A DNA stretch of 45,129 bases from Methylophaga pinxianii (lineage in GTDB: Bacteria; Pseudomonadota; Gammaproteobacteria; Nitrosococcales; Methylophagaceae), in assembly GCF_020447225.1 (NCBI RefSeq), contig NZ_JAJAEO010000161.1, positions 1-45,129 on the forward strand, given 5' to 3'. Positions 17,307 through 28,214 of this stretch are shown here, one piece after another (within the stretch, counting starts at the first letter, position 1; every line of letters starts with the position of its first letter). The notes under the pieces were generated by a model that did not search any database, was not told where the DNA came from, and saw nothing but the letters and a program-made list of their open reading frames with translations. The position numbers were made by a program, and so were the translations under genes.

Positions 17307-17555
17307 TTATTTATTGATAAGTTGTTCGAGTTCTGCGACCCGTAACTCCAAGGCTTCAAGTTTTTCACGGGTGCGAAGCAGGACCTGAGATTGCACTTCA
17401 AACTCTTCACGTGTCACTAAATCTAATTTATTGAATGTAGAGCTCATTGCCGCGCGAATATTTTTTTCAGCATCATCACGCATTTGTAATAGACCGGGAG
17501 GTAAAGCACGGGTGATGGTGTCTGCAATTTCATCAAATTTTTTGGGATCAATCAT
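17307..17555 (-). CDS. ubiK: Ubiquinone biosynthesis accessory factor UbiK (BMFP family)
   Basis: 82-aa protein of the YqiC/BMFP family, which helps the Ubi complex make ubiquinone under aerobic conditions. It opens MIDPKKFDEIADTI and has the hallmark C-terminal leucine-zipper coiled coil (LRTREKLEALELRVAELEQ). I chose the ATG at 17555 because AAGGA lies 6 nt upstream. The ATG 6 bp earlier directly abuts that site. Confidence 0.88.
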   Translation of the reverse strand: MIDPKKFDEIADTITRALPPGLLQMRDDAEKNIRAAMSSTFNKLDLVTREEFEVQSQVLLRTREKLEALELRVAELEQLINK

Positions 17556-17632
17556 AATCATTCCTTAGTTGTGTATTTGATTGCTATTCTACGGCAATCT
17601 TCATCGGACTCAATTTAACGCAGATTGTTCAG

Positions 17633-19093
17633 CTATTTGCCACTTAACAAAGAGCCTAATATCCCACGTACCAGCCGCCTGCCAATCTGGCTGCCTACAG
17701 AACGCATCGCACTTTTGGCAAACGCTTCAAAGACAGATTCACGATTACTTTTGCGTGCTGGCTTGGCGGTTTCTTTGGCGGCTTCAGTTTGTTCAGCCAA
17801 GGCTTTTTGTTGCATTTTTTCAGCGCGTTCAGCAAGGATCTCATGTGCTGACTCCCTGTCCAGTATTTTTTCATATACCCCAGCCACCAAAGATTGTTGC
17901 ATTAACTGCTGACGTTGCTGTGGAGTGACTGGCCCAATCTGGCCTTGTGGCGGCTTTATCATTGTTCGCTGAACAATCTGTGGCCGCCCTTTTTCATCCA
18001 GCACCGATACCAATGCTTCACCTACCCCCATTTCAGTGATGACTTCAGCCGTAGAAAACGCAGGATTATCGCGAAAGGTTTCTGCAGCTGCTTTGACCGC
18101 TTTCTGATCCTTGGCAGTATAGGCCCGTAAGGCATGCTGAATACGGTTACCTAACTGGCCCAATATACTGTCCGGAATATCGGTCGGGTTCTGTGTTACA
18201 AAATAGACGCCCACCCCTTTGGAACGAATTAACCGCACCACTTGCTCAATCTTTTCCAACAAGGCTTTTGGTGCATCATCAAATAATAAATGCGCCTCAT
18301 CAAAAAATAACACTAGCTTGGGTTTTTCCGGATCACCGACTTCGGGTAATTGTTCAAACAACTCGGCCAGCAGCCACAATAAAAAGGTGCTGTATAACTG
18401 CGGTGATTGCATTAATTTGTCAGCCGTCAGCAAATTAATCATGCCTTTACCATGCACATCGGTCTGCAATAAATCATCAAGGTTCAACACCGGTTCAGCA
18501 AACAGCTTGTCCGCACCCTGCTCTTCCAGCACCAGTAGTCGTCGTTGAATCGCGCCAACACTGGCTGCGGAGATGTTGCCATACAGGGTTTGGAATTCAC
18601 TGGCATTTTCAGCGACAAATTGCAGCATGGCGCGCAGGTCTTTCAGATCCAGCACTAACCAGCCATTGTCATCTGCTACTTTGAAAATCAGGGTTAATAC
18701 GCCTTGCTGCGTATCATTGAGATTCATCAATCGCGATAATAGCAACGGTCCCATATCAGAAATGGTGGTACGCACAGGATGTCCTTGCTCGCCGAAAACA
18801 TCCCATAACGTGGTGGGGAATCCTGAAAACTGGAAGTCTTCCAGTTGCATTAAGGTGACGCGTTCGCTGATTTTGGGATGTGGCTTACCAGGCTGACTGA
18901 TGCCAGACAAATCACCTTTAATATCTGCAGCAAACACAGGCACACCGATCTGACTAAATGCCTCGGCCAGTCCTTGTAAAGTAACCGTTTTTCCGGTGCC
19001 GGTTGCCCCTGCGACTAAACCATGGCGATTGGCCATTTGTGGTAACAAAAAAACCGGCTGATCCGCCTGTCCTACAAAAATGGGTTGTGCCAT
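17633..19093 (-). CDS. yjgR: HerA-like helicase/ATPase of the DUF853 family (YjgR)
   Basis: 486-aa cytoplasmic P-loop ATPase. Walker A GATGTGKT is at 29-36 after the typical opening [15 protein letters not shown]. Walker [13 protein letters not shown] and an arginine-rich [16 protein letters not shown] follow. The C-terminal 90 residues are charged with a basic end ([19 protein letters not shown]). The family is related to FtsK/HerA DNA pumps, but the E. coli role is not established. AAGGAGA precedes ATG 19093. Confidence 0.85.
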   Translation of the reverse strand: MAQPIFVGQADQPVFLLPQMANRHGLVAGATGTGKTVTLQGLAEAFSQIGVPVFAADIKGDLSGISQPGKPHPKISERVTLMQLEDFQFSGFPTTLWDVFGEQGHPVRTTISDMGPLLLSRLMNLNDTQQGVLTLIFKVADDNGWLVLDLKDLRAMLQFVAENASEFQTLYGNISAASVGAIQRRLLVLEEQGADKLFAEPVLNLDDLLQTDVHGKGMINLLTADKLMQSPQLYSTFLLWLLAELFEQLPEVGDPEKPKLVLFFDEAHLLFDDAPKALLEKIEQVVRLIRSKGVGVYFVTQNPTDIPDSILGQLGNRIQHALRAYTAKDQKAVKAAAETFRDNPAFSTAEVITEMGVGEALVSVLDEKGRPQIVQRTMIKPPQGQIGPVTPQQRQQLMQQSLVAGVYEKILDRESAHEILAERAEKMQQKALAEQTEAAKETAKPARKSNRESVFEAFAKSAMRSVGSQIGRRLVRGILGSLLSGK

Positions 19094-19283
19094 ATGCTCT
19101 CCTTATCTGCACATCCGGGATATTCAATGTCCAATTATGGTCGTTACTATACTGTGGTCTACAGGTCCTGTGTTTGCGGACTATTCTGATGCAAGCTATG
19201 CTGTAGCTATCAGCACGGGTTCACCACAACACCGTCACATTTAATAATAAGCTTTTTAGTAAAGATTTCATTAGGGATTTGTC

Positions 19284-19721
19284 ATGACATCAATTGAAAT
19301 ATGGGCCATTGGAATTGTTGCAGTAGTTATTGCAGGGATTTTGGGATTTCTATTGGGTCGGCGGCAACCCGTGGGCAGCCCGGAACAACTGAAACAACTC
19401 ACTCAAGCGCATGAGCGTCAATTAGCGCAAACTCAAGCGGAGTTAGATGCCTACCGTGAAGAAGTGCATAGCTTTCACGAGAAAACAGCGAACCTGTTTG
19501 TTTCCATGGCAGCACCTTACAAAGAAATGTTTGATCATCTGACAGAAGGTTATGACAAACTCGGCAACTTCACTGAACGCAAGGTATTACCTGACCGTGC
19601 CGGTGCTTTGCTCGATGGTCCGGAGGCAAATAAACATATTCCACCTGAGCTGACAGAAGATTTAAAACCGAATCCAGATTACGTAAGGGCGAATCCAACG
19701 GCGGTACAAAAAGATTACTAA
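19284..19721 (+). CDS. zapG: ZapG/YhcB-type inner-membrane cell-envelope protein
   Basis: 145-aa DUF1043 protein with one N-terminal transmembrane helix (about 5-24, IWAIGIVAVVIAGILGFLLG), a coiled coil (35-65) and the family's conserved core, FHEKTANLFVSMAAPYKEMFDHL. In E. coli YhcB links division and envelope growth. The C-terminus is disordered. Its stop TAA overlaps the convergent recD stop by 4 bp, leaving no room for a terminator. Confidence 0.82.
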   Translation: MTSIEIWAIGIVAVVIAGILGFLLGRRQPVGSPEQLKQLTQAHERQLAQTQAELDAYREEVHSFHEKTANLFVSMAAPYKEMFDHLTEGYDKLGNFTERKVLPDRAGALLDGPEANKHIPPELTEDLKPNPDYVRANPTAVQKDY

Positions 19722-21466
19722 ACGTTTCCAGCGTTATGTAATAGCTTCGACAAACCACTTTCCCGTTGATGTCGACGCTGGACCGCCTGCTGTAAAATTG
19801 CTGGCGTCGATAATATCTGTACCGTTTGCCGAGCTCTGGTCAGAGCGGTATAGATCAGCTCTCGGCTCAATACAGCTGAATCCTCTTCTGGTAACAACAA
19901 GGCGATGTGCTCAAACTCTGATCCCTGGCTTTTATGTACGGTCATCGCAAACACCGTCTCATGTGCCGGTAATCGGCTCAGCGGCAGCCAGCGTAATTCA
20001 CCACCAAACAGAAAACAAGCCTGCAGCTCACCATCCGCATTAGGTAACACCATACCAATATCACCATTGAACAGATTTTGCCGATAATGATTCTGGGTAA
20101 TCATAATCGGACGTCCGTAATAATAGGGCTGGGCGGTTCGCCATCCTCGTTTTGCCAGCAAATGCATCATCATTTGATTGACCGAGTACACAGACTGGGC
20201 GCCGTTTTTGACCGCACATAACATCCGAAACTGTTCAAACGCCTGTATACAGCTCTCAGCATTGGCCCGCTTCTCAACTGCGTGAATATAAGCCTGATAT
20301 CCTTGCAACAACTGGTTATGAATATGGTCGGGGGATGGAGCTCGTAAAGCCGAAACAGCTTGATTGTTTAATAACTGCCCGACTTCATCTGCATCACCCT
20401 GATTAACCGCCGTGGCCAGCAGACCAACCTGCCCTCCCGCAGCAAACCGATAACTGTGCTGCAATTTGACCAGACTATCCTGTAGCGGATTTGCTCCATG
20501 GGTAGCGGGCAAATCAATATCGCTGATTTGTTTTACCCAGGATCTGAATTCAGCTGAAAAGTCTGGCTGATCAGCACATAAATTGGCCAGGACGGCTCCT
20601 GATTCAACGGAGGCCAATTGATCGCTATCGCCCAATAAAATCAATCGGGCATGCAGTGGTAGGGCTTTTAGCGTAATCGCCATCAGATTAATATCAATCA
20701 TTGACGCTTCATCGACGATCAACACATCCACGGGTAAGGGCCGATCAACGGAATAACGTCCCTGATCAAATCGTGCACTGATTCCCAGTAACCGATGCAG
20801 CGTTTTCGCGACAAACTGCTCACCGGTATGTTGACTGATGGCCTGCTGTAACCGGGCTGCAGCTTTACCTGTCGGTGCCGCCAGCGCGATACGTGGTGAC
20901 GATTCCAGCAACTGCAAACATTGCAATACTTTTAGAACCACAGTGGTTTTGCCTGTGCCCGGACCACCGGAAATCACACAAAACTGATGCCGTAATGCAC
21001 TTAAGACCGCGACTTTTTGCCAGTCAATATCAGGGAGATCATTTTGCCATTCCGCCATAAAGTTTTTCAGGGAGGCGTTATCAGGCAATACATCGCTGAC
21101 ATTGAGACGTTGTAGTATGGCCTGGGCAACCTGCTGTTCTGACTGCCAGTAACGATATAAATACAGCAAGCCATCAGCTGTCAAAATCAATGGCTTAAAC
21201 TCACCGGGCTGACCAACGACATCACTGCTATGCAAGCTACTGCGCCAGCTGGAAGCCTCCGGTAAAACACTTTGAATTGACGGATTCGGCGAGTTGAATT
21301 GATAGAGATTCAAACAGACATGACCTTCACTGATGGTTTCACTGAGAAGGCCCGCAGTCAGCGTCACCAGGGGAGCTTCTGTCTGTTGTTGGCGGCCGAT
21401 ATAGGCGGCAAATTGATAGGCCAGCTCTGAAAAACCCGCTTCTCGCAGCAGATTCAACGGCTTCAT
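19718..21466 (-). CDS. recD: Exodeoxyribonuclease V subunit RecD (5'-3' helicase)
   Basis: 582 aa (E. coli 608). Walker A GGPGTGKT is at 167-174, motif II DEASMID follows, then GDSDQLASVESG (motif III) and C-terminal ALTRARQTVQIL (motif VI). RecD is the fast motor of RecBCD for double-strand break repair and foreign DNA degradation. Its start overlaps the recB stop (ATGA), so the three subunits are translationally coupled. The 3' end overlaps zapG on the opposite strand by 4 bp. Confidence 0.93.
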   Translation of the reverse strand: MKPLNLLREAGFSELAYQFAAYIGRQQQTEAPLVTLTAGLLSETISEGHVCLNLYQFNSPNPSIQSVLPEASSWRSSLHSSDVVGQPGEFKPLILTADGLLYLYRYWQSEQQVAQAILQRLNVSDVLPDNASLKNFMAEWQNDLPDIDWQKVAVLSALRHQFCVISGGPGTGKTTVVLKVLQCLQLLESSPRIALAAPTGKAAARLQQAISQHTGEQFVAKTLHRLLGISARFDQGRYSVDRPLPVDVLIVDEASMIDINLMAITLKALPLHARLILLGDSDQLASVESGAVLANLCADQPDFSAEFRSWVKQISDIDLPATHGANPLQDSLVKLQHSYRFAAGGQVGLLATAVNQGDADEVGQLLNNQAVSALRAPSPDHIHNQLLQGYQAYIHAVEKRANAESCIQAFEQFRMLCAVKNGAQSVYSVNQMMMHLLAKRGWRTAQPYYYGRPIMITQNHYRQNLFNGDIGMVLPNADGELQACFLFGGELRWLPLSRLPAHETVFAMTVHKSQGSEFEHIALLLPEEDSAVLSRELIYTALTRARQTVQILSTPAILQQAVQRRHQRESGLSKLLHNAGNV

Positions 21467-24400
21467 ACGTCACCTGCCATTAAGCGATCCAGTGCAGCCA
21501 GTAATGATCGATCTACGCGATCAAAATACACACCGGTTTGTGACCACTCCGGATGCATGCCGCGTAAAAACAGATAATAAACACCACCAAAATGTTGTTC
21601 CGGATCATAGTCCGGTAACCGCTGTTGCAGGTGTCGATGCAGTGCCAGACTGTAAATCAGATACTGTAATGGATAGCTATGACCCAGCATGGCATTTTGT
21701 AATGCCTCTCCTTGATACTGCTCCGCTGCTGTCCCCAGATAATTTGATTTGTAATCGGCAATATAAAAACGGCCATCATATTCAAACACCAGATCGATAA
21801 AGCCCTTCATAAAACCTGTTAGATCCTGAAAATACAGATCATTCGCCAGTTTATGCCATACCGAATCATCAGCAGTTTGTTGCAAGATATTTTTCAATGC
21901 CGCCATATTCAAACCCGCTACCGGGAAATAAAAGGCCATTTCATTAATGCGTTGGCTTGCGGGTAAATCAGATAATCGTAAATGACTTAGTGCATCTAAT
22001 GGTGTATTCAGTATTTCCTGTAACCATTGGCTGACCACGTCCAACCATTTTGCATCCAGCCCGAATTGCGGTAGTAATCGCTCAACAGTTTGGGCGATTT
22101 GTTGTGGCCCTGCCGAGTCAAACTCAATATTTTCCAGACACTTATGCAGAAAATTACCGGCCTGTCGGCCACGTTCAAAGGCAAACCTATCCATAACATG
22201 TCGTTTCACATGAGCTTCACTCACCGTGGTCACAGGCTCGGCATCATAGTCAGGTTGTTCGGAGACATGACCACGACTTAACAGCGAAAAACTCCCAATA
22301 CGCCAGGGCTTATGAATAACAGCATTGAACATTCTTGGTTGATAGGTCGACGTATTGGATTGCTCACCTTGATAGATAACGGGTGCTTCAGCCACATAAT
22401 CCGAGACTGCGATATTGCCAGCACTGTGAATGGAAAGTTGCTGTAAATCCTCACGCATATCCAGGGTATTTTCGGGATGTAACAACTGATACAACGCGGA
22501 CTGCTGGATCTCTTTAACATTTCCCCAAACGATGACACAGCGTTCTCTGGCCCGGGTCAAGGCGACATATAACAAACGAAGGGCTTCTGCCTGTTGCTCT
22601 TCTTCAGCCACTTGCAGCGCTTCTGATAATAATGGCTCTGCCAATGCCACACTGGGTTGATAGTGGTTTTGCGGATCATGAAACTCCACAATATCGACTT
22701 TGTTTTTGGTTATTCTGCTGGTCCAGTTGAACGGGCAAAACACAACCGGATATTCAAGACCCTTACTGGAATGTATAGTCATGATCTTGACCAGCGCCGC
22801 ATCACTTTCCAGCCTCAGCTGTGCGGTTTCATCTTCGGCAGCACTGGCTTCCTGTTGTCTGGCAAACCACTGGCTCACCGCTTCAATATGATGATTCTGC
22901 CTGGCAGATTCGGCCTGGATCAACTCGGCCAAATGCAGAAAGTTGGTCAGTTGTCGCTCACCATCGACTTGTGCCAATAGTCGCTGTAGCCCTTCATCCC
23001 ACTGCAATAAAGAGCGAAACATTGCCATAAAACCTGACTGTTGCCAGCGTTGTTGTAGCAGTTGCAGTTGATCCATCAAACCATTCCAGCGCACTTCATC
23101 CTGCTGAATGGCAAAAAGCGCAGCGGCAGAATATTGGAATAATGGCCCGGCCAGTAAGGTGCTAAGACGCTGCTGATGGTCTGGCTGAGCCAGGGCCAGC
23201 AACAGACAATAAATATCGGCGGCCTGTTTAGAGGCAAATACATTTTCCTTGCCTTGCTGCACACTATTAATGCCCCGCAACCGTAAAGCCTGCTGAATTA
23301 ACTGAGCTTGTCGGTGATTAGGCACTAACACGGCAATATCCCCGCCAGTGACAGGACGGGATTGATGCGAAGATTCATCCAGCAATCGTGCTTTATTTTG
23401 TGCCGCGAGATTCAATAAATGCGCTATTTGGTTAGTGGTGACTTCGACAGAAATCGCCGCCATAGCTTCTTTGGTCAAGGGTTTATCGTTGTCTACATAA
23501 CAGAACTGCAAAGCCGCTTGCTCGCCTTCATCCACCTGCAAAGCCGGTTGCTCATTGCGTGAGGCATCCACTTCAACAAACGGGATCTGTTGATAGATAA
23601 AAGGTGCTGGCTTTTGCATAAACAGACGATTGACGGCTTCCACCAGCGAGATATGAGACCGCCAATTCTTGCCTAATGTGTAGGTTTGCTGCGCAGCTTG
23701 TTTGGCCTGCAAATAGGTGAAAATATCGGCTCCCCGAAAGCTGTAAATCGCCTGTTTCGGATCGCCGACAAAAAATACCGGCAAACCACTGTCTGCAAAC
23801 ACCCGGCGAAAATTATCGTATTGCACCGGATCGGTGTCCTGAAACTCATCGATTAATGCGGCTTTGAATTGTTCGCGCAGCCGGCTAACCAACCACTCAC
23901 CTTGTGGACCTTGTAAAGCCTGCGACAGATTAATCAGTAAATCATCATAAGACTGCACCTGTTGCTGTATTTTCTGTTGTGGCAACTGTTCACGGATAAA
24001 ACTCAGCAACTGTAATCGCAGACGTTGCAAAGCCAGTGCATTTTGATTTTGATAATCACAAAAGGCCTGATAAAAATCTTCACAGGCCTGCCAGAACTCG
24101 GGGTAAGGCAAATCCTGCCCCGCCACCAGGGCATCCTGCAATCGTTCCATGGTAAAGCGATCAAATTGCTCGAACACGGTAGAAGGCAACCCACTCTCAC
24201 TGAGCAGGTTTTCCAACATGCCCACCCAGGAGGCCACCCAATCTGCGCGGTATTTTTTACCGCTGAGGATTTTTTTATTATTCAACATCGCAATATAGTC
24301 ATCACGATGCTGTTGCCATAGTTGTTGTATATTTTCAAAAAGTTGGCTCGCAGCCTGTTTGGCTTTGAGAGTATCCACTTCGGGCAATGGCTGGATCTGC

Positions 24401-24942
24401 AGATACGGTTTTCCCACCAGCTGCCGAATGGATTGTAGTAGTGCTTCGGGGGTTTGTTTTTTTGCAAGTAAAAATGCACTGAAATCGTTGTCAGATTGCA
24501 CCACCACTCTGCGCCAGAAGTCATCTGTCACCGACAGTAATAACTCACGATCATCGCCAATCAAATCCATCTCAAATGGACTGCCGGATTCAAATGCAAA
24601 GTCTTTCAAAACCTGCTGACAAAAGCTGTGGATGGTATAAATCGCCGCTTCATCAAAACTCTGAATCGCCAGATCCAGGCGTTTGAGATCCTCAGTACGC
24701 TGTGGCTGTTTATCCAGAATCAGCTTACGTTCTTCACTGAGTTTTTTACGTAAGCGATCGCGTAATTCCTGAGTTGCGGCCCGGGTATATGTCACCACCA
24801 GAATCTCATCAACATTGAGCTGATGCTCCAAGATCAATCGCAGATATAAGCCCGCCAGCGTAAAGGTTTTACCGGTGCCGGCACTCGCTTCAATCAGATT
24901 AACGTCATGTAACGGAGTGGTTTCGAGATCAAACTGTTTCAT
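21463..24942 (-). CDS. recB: Exodeoxyribonuclease V subunit RecB (helicase-nuclease)
   Basis: 1159 aa (E. coli 1180). It opens with the RecB signature LIEASAGTGKT (Walker A 19-26) and has motif II DEFQDTDP, motif III GDPKQAIYSFRGAD, motif V MTIHSSKGLEYPVVF and motif VI LRLLYVALTRARE. The C-terminal RecB nuclease motif GFIDLVFEYDGRFYIADYKS carries the catalytic Asp and Lys, so the nuclease is intact. It starts inside the recC stop (ATGA overlap). Confidence 0.95.
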   Translation of the reverse strand: MKQFDLETTPLHDVNLIEASAGTGKTFTLAGLYLRLILEHQLNVDEILVVTYTRAATQELRDRLRKKLSEERKLILDKQPQRTEDLKRLDLAIQSFDEAAIYTIHSFCQQVLKDFAFESGSPFEMDLIGDDRELLLSVTDDFWRRVVVQSDNDFSAFLLAKKQTPEALLQSIRQLVGKPYLQIQPLPEVDTLKAKQAASQLFENIQQLWQQHRDDYIAMLNNKKILSGKKYRADWVASWVGMLENLLSESGLPSTVFEQFDRFTMERLQDALVAGQDLPYPEFWQACEDFYQAFCDYQNQNALALQRLRLQLLSFIREQLPQQKIQQQVQSYDDLLINLSQALQGPQGEWLVSRLREQFKAALIDEFQDTDPVQYDNFRRVFADSGLPVFFVGDPKQAIYSFRGADIFTYLQAKQAAQQTYTLGKNWRSHISLVEAVNRLFMQKPAPFIYQQIPFVEVDASRNEQPALQVDEGEQAALQFCYVDNDKPLTKEAMAAISVEVTTNQIAHLLNLAAQNKARLLDESSHQSRPVTGGDIAVLVPNHRQAQLIQQALRLRGINSVQQGKENVFASKQAADIYCLLLALAQPDHQQRLSTLLAGPLFQYSAAALFAIQQDEVRWNGLMDQLQLLQQRWQQSGFMAMFRSLLQWDEGLQRLLAQVDGERQLTNFLHLAELIQAESARQNHHIEAVSQWFARQQEASAAEDETAQLRLESDAALVKIMTIHSSKGLEYPVVFCPFNWTSRITKNKVDIVEFHDPQNHYQPSVALAEPLLSEALQVAEEEQQAEALRLLYVALTRARERCVIVWGNVKEIQQSALYQLLHPENTLDMREDLQQLSIHSAGNIAVSDYVAEAPVIYQGEQSNTSTYQPRMFNAVIHKPWRIGSFSLLSRGHVSEQPDYDAEPVTTVSEAHVKRHVMDRFAFERGRQAGNFLHKCLENIEFDSAGPQQIAQTVERLLPQFGLDAKWLDVVSQWLQEILNTPLDALSHLRLSDLPASQRINEMAFYFPVAGLNMAALKNILQQTADDSVWHKLANDLYFQDLTGFMKGFIDLVFEYDGRFYIADYKSNYLGTAAEQYQGEALQNAMLGHSYPLQYLIYSLALHRHLQQRLPDYDPEQHFGGVYYLFLRGMHPEWSQTGVYFDRVDRSLLAALDRLMAGDV

Positions 24943-27900
24943 AGTTTGTCTCCCTCCATGGCATCCCAGACAGGTTGATAAATACGCAAACTTAAACGTT
25001 GGAATTCATCGGTTAACGGTGACTGCGTAAATAATAATTGATGATAGGGATCGGCATCCTCACCTGCAGTAAACCCGGACGTCCAGGCCTTGAAGGCTTC
25101 TTTTTCCGGATCAGCTTTACCGGCATTCAATTCAGCTGAAGCATAAGCCAGGCTGGTTTTCGGTAAAAACGGCACAGGTTGATGTATGCCCTGCCAGTAG
25201 ATGGCCAATAAATCTGCCAGATATTGTTCTGGCTGCTCCACGGGCTGCAGCAAAACATAGTTGTCTTCACATTGCAGTTGGCTTTGTAATGCCACGCCTT
25301 GCGGTCTGAGACAATTGAGCACCAAATGCGAACACCACACTCCCAGCAAATCTTTGGCTTTCATTTTGGCCAGTCGATAATGTAAAAGTCCAGCTGTGGA
25401 GAGGCCTTCAAGTTGGCCTATAAGCGTAAAGTCCTCACAATCAAACTCAAATGCCAGTGGTGCCAACGGCTCAGCCGTTCTTAATGGCTGGAGTCTTTCA
25501 GTAAACGCATCGACGGTTTCCAGCTGCTGTTCGAATAACAGCTCACCAAAATGGCCGTGCGGTAATATGCCGCTGGCATTTATAACCGGCTGGATCTGTT
25601 CCTGCTGCATTTTTGCTAAACGACCATCCAGCATCTGCTGGCGTATTGACCAGGCCTCAAGCCCGTCCAGCACAAAAGGTTCGCGGATCTCCAGTGTGGC
25701 ATCATCACTTTCATAAAATATGCCTAAGCGTTGTTGTGCCAAATACTTTGCCGGATGACTGAAAAACTGTATTAACTGCTTGAGGCTGACAAACCGCCAG
25801 CTTTCATCGGCTTCAGGCAATGTCGTATCAAACCAGTTCTCGCGGTCAACCTGCTTTTGCGGAGGCGGACAGGCTTCAGCGTTAAAACTGAAAAGTGCAC
25901 TATCCTGTCCGGAAAAATATCGTGTGCTGAAAGCCTGCAAGGGATGCTGGGTAAGTAACTGCTCCCAGATCTCACCACCCTCAATAGTCTGAAAACGGCG
26001 ACTTAACACATCGGCAAAATCACTGACCAACACCGACGGTGGTATCAGCGAATTATCATGAATGCTGGCCCCCACATAACTGATATACAAATGCCGGTTA
26101 GCTGACAGAATAGCTTCCAGAAACAGATAACGATCATCATCACGTCTTGAACGGTCACCCGGTCGATAATCACTGGAAAGCAGATCAAATCCGGGTTTAG
26201 GCTGGCGCCGCGGATAACTGTTGTCATTCATACCAATCAGGCAGACCACATCAAACGGAATACTGCGCATTGGCACCATGTCACAGAAAGTAAGACCTCG
26301 TCCCATAAACTGGTGCTCGGCCCCCGGCAGTTCGATATGCAAACTCAACCAGTCACGCACTAAATCAATGGATAAGGTCTGTACAAAATCCACTTGCAAA
26401 GCAGCTTCGGTTAATGAATTGATGCCCTTTAACACTGCATCAAGCTGTAACTGTTCGTTTTCATCACCTATGCTGAATAACCGGCGTAGCCAATCAGTCA
26501 ACACCATTTGCCAATCGATGGGATTACGAGGTCTGTTAAGCACGTCACGCAGCTGCCCCAGCTGCTCGATAAAGCTATTTAGCTGTGCCATGAGTTGAGC
26601 CCGATCACCGGAAATACCACTGACAGGAAGTTGATGGTTAAACAACTGCCATTGATCACGTTCCGCTGGAGGCAGTGCATATCCCAGCAATAATCGATCA
26701 AGACCAGCTCGCCAGGTGTTGGCATCCAAAGGCGCAAGGCCCAGCTTTTGTTTATCGTGAGCGTCTAATCCCCAGCGAATATGGGTTTCTCGTAGCCAAT
26801 CACGAATCACATCCAATGAAGTGTGATCCAGGTTGAACTGACGTTGAATCGCCGGACATTCCAGCAAACGCATAATGGTTTCAGCATCAAACCGGGATTG
26901 AGGCAATGCCAGTAAATCTGTAAATGCCGAAATCAGCGTTTGCTGTTGTGCATCACCGCGATTGGCAATGCTGAAAGGAATATATCGCTCAACCGGCTGA
27001 CTGCTGAATACGGCGTCTATCGCAGGCGCGTATTTTTCAATATCCGGAGTCATCACTACCACATCGGTAGGCGATAACTCGGGATATTTTTCAAACAGGT
27101 TGAGTAATTGATCGTGTAGGACTTCTGCTTCACGCAGAGCACTGTGACAGCTGTGAACCTGAACTGAATCATCATCGGTCGAGACCGTCAGCTTCTCATT
27201 ATCGGTATCGAGTTGATAAATATCCTGTTTCAACTGGCTGAGTAAATCGTTGGCCTCGGGCTCAAGATAAAACATTTCGGCTTCATGAGGCATCGCCTGT
27301 AGCTGTTCAAAAAAGGTTTGACCAAGCTTTCCCAGACTAGCCAGTAACGGGTGCCCGTTAGTCGTGAATTCATTTTCGTCATCAAATAACAAACGTTGTT
27401 TTGCCTGAGATTTCTGATTAACCAGATCTCCCCAATACCCCTCACTGGGTGACAGAAAATAAATTGAAATCTCGGTAAACTCAGCAATTTGTGCCAGCAA
27501 ATCCAGATAAACAGGTGGCATCGCTGTGAGTCCAAAGACAGCGATTCGAGGCGGTAAGATGGAGGTTGGAAACTCTTTGTTTTTGAAGGCTTTTTGCATC
27601 TTCTGCAGTAAACGCGCCCGATGCATCGGTTCAGGGTCAGCCTGCGTAAGCAATTGCCATAAAGCACCTTGCCAATTGCCCGCTTTCCCTGATTCCCATT
27701 GCGCGATCCAATCCGGGCGATACATCAGATACTGGTCAAAACTATCGGCAATCCGTTGTGCCAGATCCAGCATTTTACGTGAGTCATCAGTCTCACCAAG
27801 GTAGCGACCGATCGCTTCAAACTCGGGCTGTTTTTTGATCGTTGGCAACAATTCGAAAATTTTCAGACTCATTGCATCAGTCGAATAAGGTGACTCACGC

Positions 27901-28139
27901 GGGATATCCGGCCAGACCTTGCGAAATAACTTCCACAACCAGGCCGATGGAAATGGAAACTCAAGATGTGCTGCGATCGATTGGTTGGAAGCGAGGAAGA
28001 GATTAAGCCAGCGCGCCAACTCATTACTCTGCACCATTATCGTTTCAGCCTGTAATGGTGGTAAAGGATTCTGTTGTTGGGTTTCAGCCAGATGTGCGGC
28101 CAGCTGCGACATCGAATTGCTGTAGATCACTTTCAGCAT
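24939..28139 (-). CDS. recC: Exodeoxyribonuclease V subunit RecC
   Basis: 1066 aa (E. coli 1122), first gene of recC-recB-recD. It has the RecC opening LKVIYSNSMSQLAAHL and MVQSNELARWLNLFLA, the family motif FGLTAMPPVYLDLL, and the inactive-helicase core with QPKPGFDLLSSDYRPGDRSRRDDDRYLFLEA-type sequence. RecC splits the duplex and recognises Chi in E. coli. Chi in this organism is unknown. No ptrA gene lies nearby, unlike in Enterobacteria. Confidence 0.93.
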   Translation of the reverse strand: MLKVIYSNSMSQLAAHLAETQQQNPLPPLQAETIMVQSNELARWLNLFLASNQSIAAHLEFPFPSAWLWKLFRKVWPDIPRESPYSTDAMSLKIFELLPTIKKQPEFEAIGRYLGETDDSRKMLDLAQRIADSFDQYLMYRPDWIAQWESGKAGNWQGALWQLLTQADPEPMHRARLLQKMQKAFKNKEFPTSILPPRIAVFGLTAMPPVYLDLLAQIAEFTEISIYFLSPSEGYWGDLVNQKSQAKQRLLFDDENEFTTNGHPLLASLGKLGQTFFEQLQAMPHEAEMFYLEPEANDLLSQLKQDIYQLDTDNEKLTVSTDDDSVQVHSCHSALREAEVLHDQLLNLFEKYPELSPTDVVVMTPDIEKYAPAIDAVFSSQPVERYIPFSIANRGDAQQQTLISAFTDLLALPQSRFDAETIMRLLECPAIQRQFNLDHTSLDVIRDWLRETHIRWGLDAHDKQKLGLAPLDANTWRAGLDRLLLGYALPPAERDQWQLFNHQLPVSGISGDRAQLMAQLNSFIEQLGQLRDVLNRPRNPIDWQMVLTDWLRRLFSIGDENEQLQLDAVLKGINSLTEAALQVDFVQTLSIDLVRDWLSLHIELPGAEHQFMGRGLTFCDMVPMRSIPFDVVCLIGMNDNSYPRRQPKPGFDLLSSDYRPGDRSRRDDDRYLFLEAILSANRHLYISYVGASIHDNSLIPPSVLVSDFADVLSRRFQTIEGGEIWEQLLTQHPLQAFSTRYFSGQDSALFSFNAEACPPPQKQVDRENWFDTTLPEADESWRFVSLKQLIQFFSHPAKYLAQQRLGIFYESDDATLEIREPFVLDGLEAWSIRQQMLDGRLAKMQQEQIQPVINASGILPHGHFGELLFEQQLETVDAFTERLQPLRTAEPLAPLAFEFDCEDFTLIGQLEGLSTAGLLHYRLAKMKAKDLLGVWCSHLVLNCLRPQGVALQSQLQCEDNYVLLQPVEQPEQYLADLLAIYWQGIHQPVPFLPKTSLAYASAELNAGKADPEKEAFKAWTSGFTAGEDADPYHQLLFTQSPLTDEFQRLSLRIYQPVWDAMEGDKL

Positions 28140-28214
28140 GGCATCCTACCCAAAGTTAAAAACCCCATTATCCTCGAATCCAGATCATTCATCGAATCAC
28201 GTTTAAATTTATAT

